From: an uncultured Psychroserpens sp. | GTDB taxonomy: Bacteria > Bacteroidota > Bacteroidia > Flavobacteriales > Flavobacteriaceae | Direction of reading: 5' to 3' | NCBI RefSeq assembly: GCF_947501425.1 | Contig: NZ_CANMVN010000003.1 | Coordinates: 124,001 to 188,000 of the forward strand | Length of the DNA: 64,000 nucleotides | Shown here: one piece after another, positions 1-8,583 of the stretch | Layout of the letters: each line of letters starts with the position of its first letter | How positions within the stretch are numbered: the stretch's first letter is position 1 | Made by a program: the position numbers and the translations under genes | The notes under the pieces: model-generated | The model's input: the letters and a program-made list of their open reading frames with translations, nothing else | What the model was told of the DNA's origin: nothing | The model's database searches: none

Positions 1-1
1 A

Positions 2-1717
2 ATTGCCTTTGCTCAGCCATACCTATCAAATTCTGATAGTTTCAATACCAAAAGTGAAAAAGTGATTTATCTAGATAATTCCTTTAGTATGCAATCGCCA
101 AGTACTAATGGAAGCCTTCTCAACACTGCAATTCAGGATATGATTGAGAATATTGATGAAAACGAACAGATCTCTATTTTTACAAATAATGTAAATTTTA
201 ACAACACAAGTATAAAAGCAGTTAAAAATGATCTTATTCAACTTAAACATTCACCAGACCAACTGACTTATAATGCAGCTATTTTAAAAGGGAAGCAGTT
301 GTTTTCAAATGATGAAAGCACCATTAAAAATCTAATTTTGGTTTCTGATTTTCAACAAAAAGAAGAAGCACTAACTGCCACTACTGATAGTTTAATCAAC
401 CTAAAACTGGTACAACTCCAACCAACAAATACAAGCAATATTGCAATAGACAGTGTATACATCTCCAAAACAACAGTTGAAAATCTGGAACTCACAGTCA
501 CTATAAAAAATCAAGGTGATGCTATTGAAACCTTGCCTGTATCACTTTATAACGACGATAAACTTATAGCTAAAACTGCCGTTAATATTGACGATAGTGC
601 GACCACCAACTTTACTATTCCGGCTAATTCTATATTTAATGGACGCATTGTCATAGAAGATAGTAATCTGCAATACGACAACACACTTTATTTCAATATT
701 GGTAGGCGCGAAAAAGTGAATGTATTATCTATAAATGAAACTGACGACCGTTTCCTAAGTAAAATTTACACCAGTGACGAATTTGAGTACATGTCCTCAA
801 ATTTTAGTGCATTAAATTACAATGTATTAGAGCAACAAAATCTGATCATTCTCAATGAACTTAAAACTATTCCAAATGCATTAGCTACAACTCTAAAATC
901 ATTCACAGACAACGGCGGATATATATTAATTATTCCTTCTAAAGACGCAACACTAAACACTTACAATCAATTATTTACGCTTTACAAACTATCAGGATTC
1001 AGCAATCTCAATACTACTGAGAAAAAGATAACCACAATCAATTTTTCTCATCCGCTATTAAGTAATGTTTTTGATAAACGGGTTAATAATTTTCAATATC
1101 CAAAAGTAAATACGTTCTACAATAATGCTACTAATTCTCTAAACTCAATTTTAAGTTTTGATGACGGAACGTCTTTCTTGTCACAATCCCAAAATGCATA
1201 TCGGTTTTCGGCTTCCTTAGATGCTGAAAATTCTAATTTCAAGAATTCACCGCTTATTGTTCCTGTATTGTATAACATTGGGAAACAGAGTTTAAAAACA
1301 GGTGATTTGTTTTACACTATCGGACAAGAAAACACCATAGATGTAGCCACTAAACTACAGCAAGATGATATTTTAACCTTGGTCAATGGTGATAATTCAG
1401 TAATTCCACTACAACAAACCTATGATAATAAGGTGGAGTTAATAACCAATACATATCCAGATGTAGCTGGTATTATTTCGGTACAAAATAAAGACACTTT
1501 TCTTAAAAACCTGAGCTTTAATTTTGATCGTAGAGAGAGTAATCTTAACTACTTTGATATCGGTAACATAGCTAATGCTACAATAAATAATTCAGTAGCT
1601 TCTGTAATAAGCGACATCAAAAGTGCTACTAATGTTAATGAACTATGGAAATGGTTTGTTATTTTTGCAGTGATTTTCTTAATCATTGAAATGCTCATCT
1701 TAAAATTTCTGAAATGA
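2..1717 (+). CDS. BatA/vWA-type membrane protein, 5' end outside the window
   Basis: The reading frame is open from base 2, and residues before the first possible GTG start (62) look coding, so the true start lies to the left and this is a partial gene. Near the visible N-terminus the hydrophobic VIYLDNSFSM carries a DxSxS metal-ion-dependent adhesion motif typical of a von Willebrand A fold. A long extracytoplasmic beta-rich region follows, and a single C-terminal membrane helix (last ~20 residues, WKWFVIFAVIFLII) ends in FLK. This is the layout of flavobacterial BatA-domain proteins, which have N-terminal membrane helices that would be missing here. Its stop overlaps the next ATG by 4 bp, which implies translational coupling. 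The molecular function is not known. Confidence 0.8.
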   Translation: MAFAQPYLSNSDSFNTKSEKVIYLDNSFSMQSPSTNGSLLNTAIQDMIENIDENEQISIFTNNVNFNNTSIKAVKNDLIQLKHSPDQLTYNAAILKGKQLFSNDESTIKNLILVSDFQQKEEALTATTDSLINLKLVQLQPTNTSNIAIDSVYISKTTVENLELTVTIKNQGDAIETLPVSLYNDDKLIAKTAVNIDDSATTNFTIPANSIFNGRIVIEDSNLQYDNTLYFNIGRREKVNVLSINETDDRFLSKIYTSDEFEYMSSNFSALNYNVLEQQNLIILNELKTIPNALATTLKSFTDNGGYILIIPSKDATLNTYNQLFTLYKLSGFSNLNTTEKKITTINFSHPLLSNVFDKRVNNFQYPKVNTFYNNATNSLNSILSFDDGTSFLSQSQNAYRFSASLDAENSNFKNSPLIVPVLYNIGKQSLKTGDLFYTIGQENTIDVATKLQQDDILTLVNGDNSVIPLQQTYDNKVELITNTYPDVAGIISVQNKDTFLKNLSFNFDRRESNLNYFDIGNIANATINNSVASVISDIKSATNVNELWKWFVIFAVIFLIIEMLILKFLK

Positions 1718-2967
1718 ACGTACTTGTAAAATCTGCCACTATAGTTGACCCTAAAAGCGATTTTCACAATCAAACCGTTGATATTCTTATTGAAAAAGGA
1801 ACAATTTCCCATATTTCAAAACGCATTCAAAACCCGAAAGACTACAAAGAGATCCGATTGGATAATCTACATGTGTCTCAAGGTTGGTTTGATAGTTCAG
1901 TAAGTTTTGGAGAGCCAGGTTTTGAAGAACGTGAAACTATAGAAAACGGACTCAAAGCTGCTGCACTTTCAGGATTTACAGCAGTTGCAGTAAATCCAAA
2001 TACTAATCCAGTTATTGATTCGTATGCAGACATATCATTTTTAAAGTCTAAAGCAAATAAGAATTTAGTTAACCTCTATCCTATTGGCGCTTTGACCAAA
2101 AACGGCGATGGTAAAGATCTTGCTGAACTTTTTGATATGAAAACAGCTGGTGCTATTGCGTTCTATGATTATCAAAAACCTATTACTAATCCTAACCTGA
2201 TGAAGCTCGCTTTACAATATGCAAGTAACTTTAACGGATTGGTGTGCTCATTTCCGCAGGAATCAAAAATTACCGGATTAGGTGTTATGAATGAAAACAT
2301 AACCAGTACATCTCTAGGTTTAAAAGGAAATCCAGCTTTAGCCGAAGAATTACAAATTGCCAGAGACTTATTTATTCTGGAGTATACAGAAAGTAGACTA
2401 CACATTCCAACAGTATCAACAGCTAAATCTGTTGAATTGATAAGAGCTGCAAAACAGAAAAAACTAGACGTCACTTGTAGTGTTGCCATACATAACATCA
2501 TGTTTGCAGATGATTGCTTAAAGACCTTTGATACTAATTTTAAAGTATTACCACCTTTAAGAACTCAAAACGATATTGATGCTCTTATTGACGGACTCAA
2601 AGACGGAACTATAGATATGGTAACAAGCGATCACAATCCTATAGATATTGAACATAAAAAGATAGAGTTTGATTATGCTAAATATGGTACGATCGGACTT
2701 GAAAGTGCTTTTGGTGCTTTAAACTCACTATTTACTATAAAGAAAACTGTTGAGCTTTTAACGAAAGGAAAAGAGCGTTTTGGTATAGAGCCCTCTCCAA
2801 TTTCAATTGGGAGCAGCGCAAATCTATCACTATTTAATCCTGACGAACGCTATACTTTCTCAAAAGAAGACATAGCATCTACCTCAAAAAATTCTATGTT
2901 TATTGGGACAGAGCTTAAAGGAAAAGTTTATGGAGTTATTAACAATAACCATATGAAAATCAAATAA
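1714..2967 (+). CDS. dihydroorotase-like protein, predicted catalytically inactive
   Basis: 417 aa amidohydrolase-fold protein of the dihydroorotase (multifunctional-complex type) family. The family scaffold is clear: PGFEERETI near residue 70, NPNTNP near 96, PPLR and a DHNP motif. However, the canonical DxHxHxRxPG metal/substrate motif reads D60-S-S62-V-S64-F-G66-E-P68-G, so both zinc-binding histidines and the substrate arginine are lost. The later HVST histidine is Thr (PTVST), and the usual HxE-type metal site region reads CSFPQES. Established parallel: non-catalytic PyrC' proteins in Pseudomonas support assembly of aspartate transcarbamoylase. Inference: a structural or regulatory paralogue. 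It overlaps the vWA gene upstream and is 5 bp from the next gene. Confidence 0.85.
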   Translation: MNVLVKSATIVDPKSDFHNQTVDILIEKGTISHISKRIQNPKDYKEIRLDNLHVSQGWFDSSVSFGEPGFEERETIENGLKAAALSGFTAVAVNPNTNPVIDSYADISFLKSKANKNLVNLYPIGALTKNGDGKDLAELFDMKTAGAIAFYDYQKPITNPNLMKLALQYASNFNGLVCSFPQESKITGLGVMNENITSTSLGLKGNPALAEELQIARDLFILEYTESRLHIPTVSTAKSVELIRAAKQKKLDVTCSVAIHNIMFADDCLKTFDTNFKVLPPLRTQNDIDALIDGLKDGTIDMVTSDHNPIDIEHKKIEFDYAKYGTIGLESAFGALNSLFTIKKTVELLTKGKERFGIEPSPISIGSSANLSLFNPDERYTFSKEDIASTSKNSMFIGTELKGKVYGVINNNHMKIK

Positions 2968-2972
2968 ATACA

Positions 2973-3302
2973 ATGCAAAACACCTCAAATAATACTGATA
3001 GCTATGCAATTGTAGCTTATATCACACTCATAGGAACACTTATTGCTTTTTATATGAATCGTGAAGAACGTAATCCACTCGTATCATTTCATGTACGTCA
3101 AGCTTTGGGATTATGGTTACTCCAAATGTTCTTGGGTTATTTTATTGGTGCTTTTGATAGTTGGATGATTTCAATGTCATTCTGGATCTTCTTTATTGCA
3201 TTATTCCTATATGGCATATTTGGTGCAGTTGGAAAACAAATGAATGAGGTACCAATTTTAGGACCATTCTTTCAAAAGATATTTTCATCAATTGGTCAGT
3301 AA
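2973..3302 (+). CDS. small membrane protein, DUF4870/Tic20-like
   Basis: 109 aa with about three hydrophobic segments: residues ~12-26, ~45-60 and ~65-85. The charged segment ERNPLVSFHVRQALGLWL is typical of the DUF4870/Tic20-like small membrane proteins, which are often labelled import component proteins in Flavobacteriaceae without functional proof. It sits 5 bp after the dihydroorotase-like gene and 3 bp before the esterase gene, so it is very likely in the same transcription unit. It has no enzymatic motif and its function is unknown. Confidence 0.75.
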   Translation: MQNTSNNTDSYAIVAYITLIGTLIAFYMNREERNPLVSFHVRQALGLWLLQMFLGYFIGAFDSWMISMSFWIFFIALFLYGIFGAVGKQMNEVPILGPFFQKIFSSIGQ

Positions 3303-3305
3303 TCT

Positions 3306-3944
3306 ATGAGTTTATATCATCTAACAAAACCTTCGTCATTAAAAGATAATGCGCCTTTACTCATTATGTGTCATGGTTATGGCAGTGATGAAAACGACCT
3401 CTTTTCTTTTGCTCAAGAACTTCCTGAAGAATTATTTATCATCTCATTGAGAGCGCCATACGCCATGCAACCATTTGGAAATGCCTGGTATGCTATCAAT
3501 TTTGATGCCCAACAAAATAAATGGAATGATGTTGAACAAGCTATAGATTCTAGAGATAAAATTTCAGATTTTATTGATGAAGCTTGTGCTAAATACCCTG
3601 TAAATAAAGACAACGTAACACTTCTTGGTTTTAGTCAAGGAACTATTTTGAGCTATGCTGTAGCACTTACTTATCCAGAAAAAGTAAAAAATATCATTGC
3701 CTTAAGCGGATATGTGAGTGAAGATATGCTTTCAGAGGACCTCAATAAAGACTATTCGCATCTGGATTTTTATTGCTCCCACGGAAGTGTTGATCAAGTA
3801 ATTCCAGTAGATTGGGCTAGAAAAGCACCAAAATTCTTAAATCAACTCAATATCAAACATATCTACTCTGAATTTCCTGTTGGTCATGGTGTAGCTCCTC
3901 AAAACTTCTATGAATTTAGAAGCTGGCTCGAGAAAAGAATCTAA
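3306..3944 (+). CDS. alpha/beta hydrolase, carboxylesterase/phospholipase family
   Basis: 212 aa, the full length for the carboxylesterase/phospholipase (YpfH/Abhydrolase_2) family. The nucleophile elbow GFSQG places Ser110, with Asp163 in HGSVDQVIP and His194 in VGHGV completing a classical Ser-Asp-His triad. HGYGSDEND near the N-terminus is the family oxyanion-hole region. There is no signal peptide, so it is cytoplasmic. The physiological ester is unknown. It lies 3 bp from the genes on both sides, inside the same plus-strand cluster. Confidence 0.88.
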   Translation: MSLYHLTKPSSLKDNAPLLIMCHGYGSDENDLFSFAQELPEELFIISLRAPYAMQPFGNAWYAINFDAQQNKWNDVEQAIDSRDKISDFIDEACAKYPVNKDNVTLLGFSQGTILSYAVALTYPEKVKNIIALSGYVSEDMLSEDLNKDYSHLDFYCSHGSVDQVIPVDWARKAPKFLNQLNIKHIYSEFPVGHGVAPQNFYEFRSWLEKRI

Positions 3945-3946
3945 AT

Positions 3947-4480
3947 ATGAAATATCTGCTCACAGGGCAAACTACCCAACGCTTAAACTTTAGATTGGTT
4001 ACTAAACAAGATTACAATCTCTGGCTACCATTGTTTAAAGAGAACAACGTAGATAAATTTCTAGGTATGCCTGAAGGCATGACACAAAGAGAGCAATGCG
4101 ACTTTTGGTTTAAAAAAGTATTTCATAGATATGAAAACGGACTTGGTGGTATGAATGCGCTTATTGATAAAACTACTGGTGATTTTATTGGACAGTGCGG
4201 ACTCCTTATTCAAACTGTTGAAGATGAAGAACGTTTAGAAGTAGGCTATTCTATTCTTCCTAAGTATTGGGGAAATGGGTACGCTCAGGAAGCTGCAATA
4301 AAATGTAAAGAGTTTTGCTTTGAACATGAATTCACAAACAATCTTATGTCTATGATGCATGTGGATAATATAGCTTCTGAAATTGTAGCAAAAAAGAATG
4401 GTATGACCTTTGAAAAATGTGTAAAAGGTTATAATGTGTTTAGCATCAACAGAAACACATGGCTTCAACAAAAAAGTTGA
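3947..4480 (+). CDS. GNAT family N-acetyltransferase (RimJ/RimL-like)
   Basis: 177 aa single GNAT domain. The segment around EVGYSILPKYWGNGYAQEAA is the acetyl-CoA binding motif A (Q/RxxGxG/A-like WGNGYA), and the preceding GQCGLLIQ strand fits the RimJ/RimL-type Acetyltransf_3 subgroup. The substrate cannot be deduced. It is the last gene of the plus-strand cluster. Its stop abuts the stop of the convergent gene at 4481 with no obvious hairpin between them. Confidence 0.82.
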   Translation: MKYLLTGQTTQRLNFRLVTKQDYNLWLPLFKENNVDKFLGMPEGMTQREQCDFWFKKVFHRYENGLGGMNALIDKTTGDFIGQCGLLIQTVEDEERLEVGYSILPKYWGNGYAQEAAIKCKEFCFEHEFTNNLMSMMHVDNIASEIVAKKNGMTFEKCVKGYNVFSINRNTWLQQKS

Positions 4481-4984
4481 TTAAGGCTGATATATAGTAG
4501 ACTCCACGACTCTGAACTTTAAATTCTTTCTATCTTCAATCTCATAAGTCAATAACATTTCGCCCCAATACGTTCCATCTGTAAAACTTGCTATAATCCA
4601 TTTGTGGTTAAGCATTCTAATTTGATCGATTAGCATCTTTTTATCAGTCATTGATGCATAAGGTACCAATGGATGGTCTTCAGTGTCGTAAATATTGAGG
4701 TTCATCAGCTCATCTTTGATAAACGGTACAAACTCTGAAATCTGGAAGCCTTGCTTTTCCCAATAGATCATAGCATCGTCATTGGTATCAAACTTAAATG
4801 TATACATATCCAATGCCTTATTGTCTTCTATTAATCTTATAGAATCTTTGAGACTTGCATTCATTTCCATGTAATTTGTGAGCTTTTTATCATAATCTTC
4901 AATAATATTTTTGGAGTTCACATACTGAAAGATTACAAGTAAAAATGTAAAAATAAACAAGTACATAAAAATTCTATTCTTCAT
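4481..4984 (-). CDS. uncharacterised membrane-anchored protein
   Basis: 167 aa. Residues ~5-22 form one N-terminal membrane anchor (FMYLFIFTFLLVIFQYV), followed by a short coiled-coil-like stretch and a globular domain containing MIYWEKQGF and YWGEMLLTYEI. I do not recognise a family with catalytic motifs. It is probably periplasm-facing and tethered in the inner membrane. Its start is 2 bp downstream of the metallo-hydrolase stop, so the two are co-transcribed. It resembles small hydrolase-associated proteins common in flavobacteria, but no function can be assigned. Confidence 0.7.
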   Translation of the reverse strand: MKNRIFMYLFIFTFLLVIFQYVNSKNIIEDYDKKLTNYMEMNASLKDSIRLIEDNKALDMYTFKFDTNDDAMIYWEKQGFQISEFVPFIKDELMNLNIYDTEDHPLVPYASMTDKKMLIDQIRMLNHKWIIASFTDGTYWGEMLLTYEIEDRKNLKFRVVESTIYQP

Positions 4985-4986
4985 AG

Positions 4987-5748
4987 TTATAGTTCTATTT
5001 GTAAGTTATCGTAAGCTAAGTAAACGTTTTCTGGTAATGTTTGTTGTACGTCATCATGAAAACCTAAATAATGACTAATATGTGTAAGGTATGCCGTCTC
5101 TGGTTGTACTTCGTCAATAAAATTTAAAGCTTCTTCAAGATTAAAATGTGAAATATGCTCAGTCTCTCTCAAGGCGTTTACAACTAACACCTTAACCCCT
5201 TTCAATTTTTCAACCTCTTGGTCAGCTACAGTTTTCATATCTGTTAAATACGCAAAGTCTCCAAAACGAAAACCAAACACCTGAAGCTTGTGATGATAGC
5301 CATTAATAGGAATAACTTTCAAGTTTCCGAGGAAAAAAGGAGTGTTTGTTATTTCATTCTGAATAACAGTAGGTACACCTGGATATTTATTTTTAGTAGT
5401 AAAAATATAGTCGAAACGTTTCGCTAATTCTCCTAAAACACGTTTATGGGCATAAAATGGAATATCACCTTGTCTGAAATAGAACGGACGAATATCATCT
5501 AATCCAGCAGTATGATCGGCGTGCTCATGTGTAAAAATAACACCATCAATCTTACTGCAATTGGCTCTTAGCATCTGTTGTCTAAAATCTGGACCACAAT
5601 CTACCACATAAGTAAAATTGTCCCACTCCACTAAAACAGATACTCGTAAACGCTTGTCTTTTGGGTTATCACTTTGACACACAGGATGGTCACTTCCAAT
5701 AACTGGAATTCCTTGCGATGTACCTGTGCCTAAAAACGTAATTTTCAA
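4987..5748 (-). CDS. MBL-fold metallo-hydrolase, PhnP-like cyclic phosphodiesterase family
   Basis: 253 aa beta-lactamase-fold hydrolase. The metal motif HxHxDH is intact: H74-E-H76-A-D78-H79. Further ligands are expected in NGYHH and LTHISHYLG. The start MKITFLGTGTSQGIPV is the family N-terminal strand, and HPVC with a downstream Cys matches PhnP-type zinc binding. PhnP hydrolyses phosphoribosyl 1,2-cyclic phosphate, but no phn genes are nearby, so a related phosphodiester substrate is more likely than phosphonate use. It is divergent from the gene at 5843 and first in a two-gene minus-strand operon. Confidence 0.85.
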   Translation of the reverse strand: MKITFLGTGTSQGIPVIGSDHPVCQSDNPKDKRLRVSVLVEWDNFTYVVDCGPDFRQQMLRANCSKIDGVIFTHEHADHTAGLDDIRPFYFRQGDIPFYAHKRVLGELAKRFDYIFTTKNKYPGVPTVIQNEITNTPFFLGNLKVIPINGYHHKLQVFGFRFGDFAYLTDMKTVADQEVEKLKGVKVLVVNALRETEHISHFNLEEALNFIDEVQPETAYLTHISHYLGFHDDVQQTLPENVYLAYDNLQIEL

Positions 5749-5807
5749 TGCTTATTAATTTAAAGCAAAAATAAAACTTATTTTTTTAGTTTGCCGACCT
5801 ATTTTAA

Positions 5808-5815
5808 TACCTTTG
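5808..5815 (+). promoter_or_regulatory. Bacteroidota -7 promoter element (TACCTTTG)
   Basis: An exact match to the Bacteroidota primary sigma -7 consensus TAnnTTTG, about 28 bp before the ATG at 5843. A TTTG at 5790-5793 is closer than the usual -33 spacing, so only the -7 box is claimed. Confidence 0.6.
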
Positions 5816-5842
5816 TCTTGTTGACAAAACCCAGACTTAAAG

Positions 5843-7294
5843 ATGGAAATAACCTTAAAAGGCGATAGAGAGTTTGAAGAGATTCCCTCGTTAAAAACGA
5901 AATGTTTACGAATCAACCTAAATGAAAATATTTATGGTACTTTCGCGGAAATTGGAGCAGGACAAGAAACTGTTCGTCAGTTCTTTAGAGCTGGTGGTGC
6001 ATCTGGAACAATTGCCAAAGCGATGTCTGCCTATGATAAAGCCTTTAGTGATGCTATTTATGGTATAGAAGATGATAGACGTTATGTAACTGAAGCACGT
6101 TTGCGCAAGATGTTAGATCATGAGGTTAACCTTGTGGAAGAACGAATATTAAGAGAAACTCATCCTAATAAAATGTTCTTTGCCTATGCAAATACTGTTG
6201 CAACAATCGATTTTGCAAAAAAGTATAAAGGTCATGGTTGGGTTGGTATCAAGTATCAGGTTGATCCAAAACAAGGTTATAATGAAATAGTTTTACATAT
6301 TCGCTTCAAAGAAAATGATGCGAGATTGCAACAAGAAACCTTAGGAATCTTAGGAACTAATCTTATTTACGGTGCGTTCTATAAATATAACGAACCTAAA
6401 AAATTATTACGCTATTTATATGATCATCTGGATAAAGACCAGGTAGAAATTGATACAATCAATTTTGCTGGCCCTGTATTTGAGGATGTAGACAACCGTT
6501 TGATGAGTTTACAACTCGTGAAGAATGGAATGACAGATGCTGTCATGTTTGCTCCTGATGGTAATAATGTATTGCCTGCCAGAGTACTTTATAAAAAGAA
6601 CATATTAGCCTTACGTGGTAGCTTCAGACCTGTAACTAAAGTGAATATGGACATGTACAAGAAATCTTATGACATGTTTATTAAAGAGAATAAGGTTGAC
6701 GTTGATAAAACTCAGGTTATTTTTGAGATCACACTGTCTAACCTTAGAGCTGAAGGAGAAATTGATGAGCAAGATTTTATGGATCGTGCGAGACTACTCT
6801 GCTCACTAGGTCAAACAGTATTGATATCTAACTTTCAAGAATATTACAAACTTGTTGAATATTTCTCTCAATATACTAAGAGTCGTATGGGCCTTGCCAT
6901 GGGTGTCAATAATCTTGTGGACATTTTTGATGAAAAATATTATCGTCATTTAAGTGGTGGTATTTTAGAAGCCTTCGGAAAATTATTCTTCAAAGATCTA
7001 CGTGTTTATTTATATCCAATGCAGAATGATGATGGCACTATTACAAATAGTGAAAATCTAAAGGTGCATCCAAGAATGAAAGAACTTTACAAGTTCTTCA
7101 AATACAATGGTAAGGTTGTGGATATCACAGAATATGACGAATCTATATTGACTGTGTTCTCAAGAACCGTTCTGAAAATGATTGCTAACAGTGAAGAAAA
7201 CTGGGAAACAATGTTGCCAGAAGGTGTTGCTAAACTTATAAAAGAAAAAAGTCTCTTCGGATGCGAAACTGAACAAGTGCATTTAGGAGATTAA
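5843..7294 (+). CDS. conserved flavobacterial protein of unknown function
   Basis: 483 aa, cytoplasmic (no signal peptide or membrane segments). The N-terminus is rich in charged residues and contains ENIYGTFAEIGAGQETVRQFF and FFRAGGASGTIAKAMSAYDK. The family appears highly conserved in Bacteroidota and related bacteria. I recall automatic names such as nicotinate-nucleotide adenylyltransferase or TonB receptor being attached to it. The sequence does not support these: there is no GxFxPxHxGH nucleotidyltransferase motif and no beta-barrel or signal peptide. It is monocistronic, with its own -7 box and a strong terminator. No function can be assigned. Confidence 0.8.
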   Translation: MEITLKGDREFEEIPSLKTKCLRINLNENIYGTFAEIGAGQETVRQFFRAGGASGTIAKAMSAYDKAFSDAIYGIEDDRRYVTEARLRKMLDHEVNLVEERILRETHPNKMFFAYANTVATIDFAKKYKGHGWVGIKYQVDPKQGYNEIVLHIRFKENDARLQQETLGILGTNLIYGAFYKYNEPKKLLRYLYDHLDKDQVEIDTINFAGPVFEDVDNRLMSLQLVKNGMTDAVMFAPDGNNVLPARVLYKKNILALRGSFRPVTKVNMDMYKKSYDMFIKENKVDVDKTQVIFEITLSNLRAEGEIDEQDFMDRARLLCSLGQTVLISNFQEYYKLVEYFSQYTKSRMGLAMGVNNLVDIFDEKYYRHLSGGILEAFGKLFFKDLRVYLYPMQNDDGTITNSENLKVHPRMKELYKFFKYNGKVVDITEYDESILTVFSRTVLKMIANSEENWETMLPEGVAKLIKEKSLFGCETEQVHLGD

Positions 7295-7315
7295 ATATTT
7301 TAAATATTAAACAAT

Positions 7316-7346
7316 AAAAAGCCGCATGATAATCATGCGGCTTTTT
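7316..7346. terminator. bidirectional intrinsic terminator
   Basis: A perfect stem of ~10 bp, GCCGCATGAT pairing with ATCATGCGGC, flanked by A5 on the left and T5 on the right. It can therefore terminate both the plus-strand gene ending at 7294 and the convergent bcp ending at 7393. Confidence 0.92.
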
Positions 7347-7392
7347 CTATTTGTTACGAATTGCAAATCTTTTTAGTAAAAAAATTTAAAGA

Positions 7393-7848
7393 TTATTCAG
7401 AGAGTATTTGAGCTGTATGTTCTTTAGTTTTTACCTTGGTAATCACGTCTTCGATAATGCCATTTTCATCAATTACAAAAGTTGTTCTGTGAATACCATC
7501 GTATTCTTTTCCCATAAATTTTTTAGGTCCCCAAACTCCAAATGCTTCAATTACTGCTTTATCTTCATCTGCCAATAAAGGATATTGGAACCCATACTTG
7601 TTTTTAAAATTTGACTGCCTTTTAGCACTATCAGCACTCACACCTAAAATTTCATAACCTTGAGCTTTAAAACGATCATAATTATCATTTAAGTTGCAAG
7701 CTTCGGCAGTACATCCCGGAGTACTCGCTTTAGGATAGAAAAAAACAACCAATTTCTTCCCTTTGTAATCTGCTAAAGAAATAGTGTTTCCTTGTTCATC
7801 TTTTGCTGAAAAATCTGGAGCCTTATCTCCTACTTTTAATTCTGTCAT
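7393..7848 (-). CDS. bcp: thioredoxin-dependent thiol peroxidase (Bcp/PrxQ)
   Basis: 151 aa, the usual length for the bacterioferritin comigratory protein family. It reduces hydrogen peroxide and organic hydroperoxides using thioredoxin. The peroxidatic Cys46 in STPGCTAEAC and the resolving Cys51 five residues later mark an atypical 2-Cys PrxQ enzyme. FFYPKAST is the family strand before the active site, and FGVWGPKKFMGKEYDGIHRTTF is the conserved C-terminal half. It is divergent from nth with only 35 bp between start codons, so the two promoters lie close together or overlap. Confidence 0.95.
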   Translation of the reverse strand: MTELKVGDKAPDFSAKDEQGNTISLADYKGKKLVVFFYPKASTPGCTAEACNLNDNYDRFKAQGYEILGVSADSAKRQSNFKNKYGFQYPLLADEDKAVIEAFGVWGPKKFMGKEYDGIHRTTFVIDENGIIEDVITKVKTKEHTAQILSE

Positions 7849-7854
7849 AATTGC

Positions 7855-7862
7855 TAACTTTG
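7855..7862 (+). promoter_or_regulatory. -7 promoter element for nth (TAACTTTG)
   Basis: An exact TAnnTTTG match 21 bp before the ATG at 7884. Because the box lies downstream of the earlier in-frame TTG at 7851, it argues that translation of nth starts at 7884 and not at the longer frame. Confidence 0.65.
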
Positions 7863-7883
7863 GTTTCTGTAAAAATACGACTT

Positions 7884-8543
7884 ATGACGAAGCAAGAAAA
7901 GGTAGATTTTGTTATTAATACGTTAAAAGAATTATATCCTGAGATACCAATTCCTTTAGAGCACAAAGATCCATACACATTACTCATTGCTGTATTATTA
8001 TCAGCTCAAAGCACTGATGTGCGTGTCAATCAAATCACACCACTTCTGTTTGAAAAAGCAGATAATCCATATGATATGATCAAGCTTTCTGTAGAAGAGA
8101 TTAGAGAGATTATCAAACCAGTTGGCCTCTCTCCTATGAAAAGTAAAGGAATTTATGGCTTATCTCATATTCTTATAGATAAACATGATGGAAAAGTTCC
8201 AAAGACTTATGACGAATTAGAGGCACTTCCTGCTGTTGGTCATAAAACAGCTGCTGTAGTATTATCTCAGGCTTTTGGTATTCCAGCATTTCCTGTAGAT
8301 ACACATATACATCGCTTGATGTATCGTTGGAATCTGACTAATGGAAAAAATGTAGTTCAAACCGAAAAGGATGCAAAACGCCTCTTTCCGAAGGACCTAT
8401 GGAATGATTTACATTTACAGATTATTTGGTACGGACGAGAATATTCACCTGCCAGAGGCTGGGATTTGGAAAAAGATATTATTACTAAAACTATAGGAAG
8501 AGCCTCAGTTTTAAAAGCCTATCACGCTTCAAAAAAGAAATAA
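7884..8543 (+). CDS. nth: endonuclease III, DNA glycosylase/AP lyase lacking the Fe-S cluster
   Basis: 219 aa from the ATG at 7884, chosen because a -7 box (7855-7862) overlaps the longer frame and family members start near here. It excises oxidised pyrimidines and cleaves the abasic strand in base excision repair. The helix-hairpin-helix LPAVGHKTAAVVL carries catalytic Lys121, with Asp139 in PVDTH; both are intact. The C-terminal four-cysteine CX6CX2CX5C motif of classic EndoIII is absent. The region reads SPARGWDLEKDIITKTIG and contains no cysteine. Activity is still expected, since Fe-S-less Nth homologues are known. Confidence 0.92.
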   Translation: MTKQEKVDFVINTLKELYPEIPIPLEHKDPYTLLIAVLLSAQSTDVRVNQITPLLFEKADNPYDMIKLSVEEIREIIKPVGLSPMKSKGIYGLSHILIDKHDGKVPKTYDELEALPAVGHKTAAVVLSQAFGIPAFPVDTHIHRLMYRWNLTNGKNVVQTEKDAKRLFPKDLWNDLHLQIIWYGREYSPARGWDLEKDIITKTIGRASVLKAYHASKKK

Positions 8544-8548
8544 AAAAA

Positions 8549-8578
8549 ATCCTGAAGACTAACGATTCAGGATTTTTT
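8549..8578. terminator. bidirectional terminator between nth and a small ORF
   Basis: The stem AATCCTGAA/TTCAGGATT (8549-8557 with 8566-8574) has T6 to the right and A7 to the left. It therefore serves both nth and the convergent 47-aa ORF ending at 8584. Confidence 0.88.
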
Positions 8579-8583
8579 CAAAT

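Noticed and set aside
5843-7294. Nicotinate-nucleotide adenylyltransferase label
   Set aside because: No GxFxPxHxGH or SxxxxR motif of that family is present.
7851-7883. Upstream TTG extension of nth
   Set aside because: A perfect -7 promoter box lies inside it at 7855-7862, so transcription starts after it.
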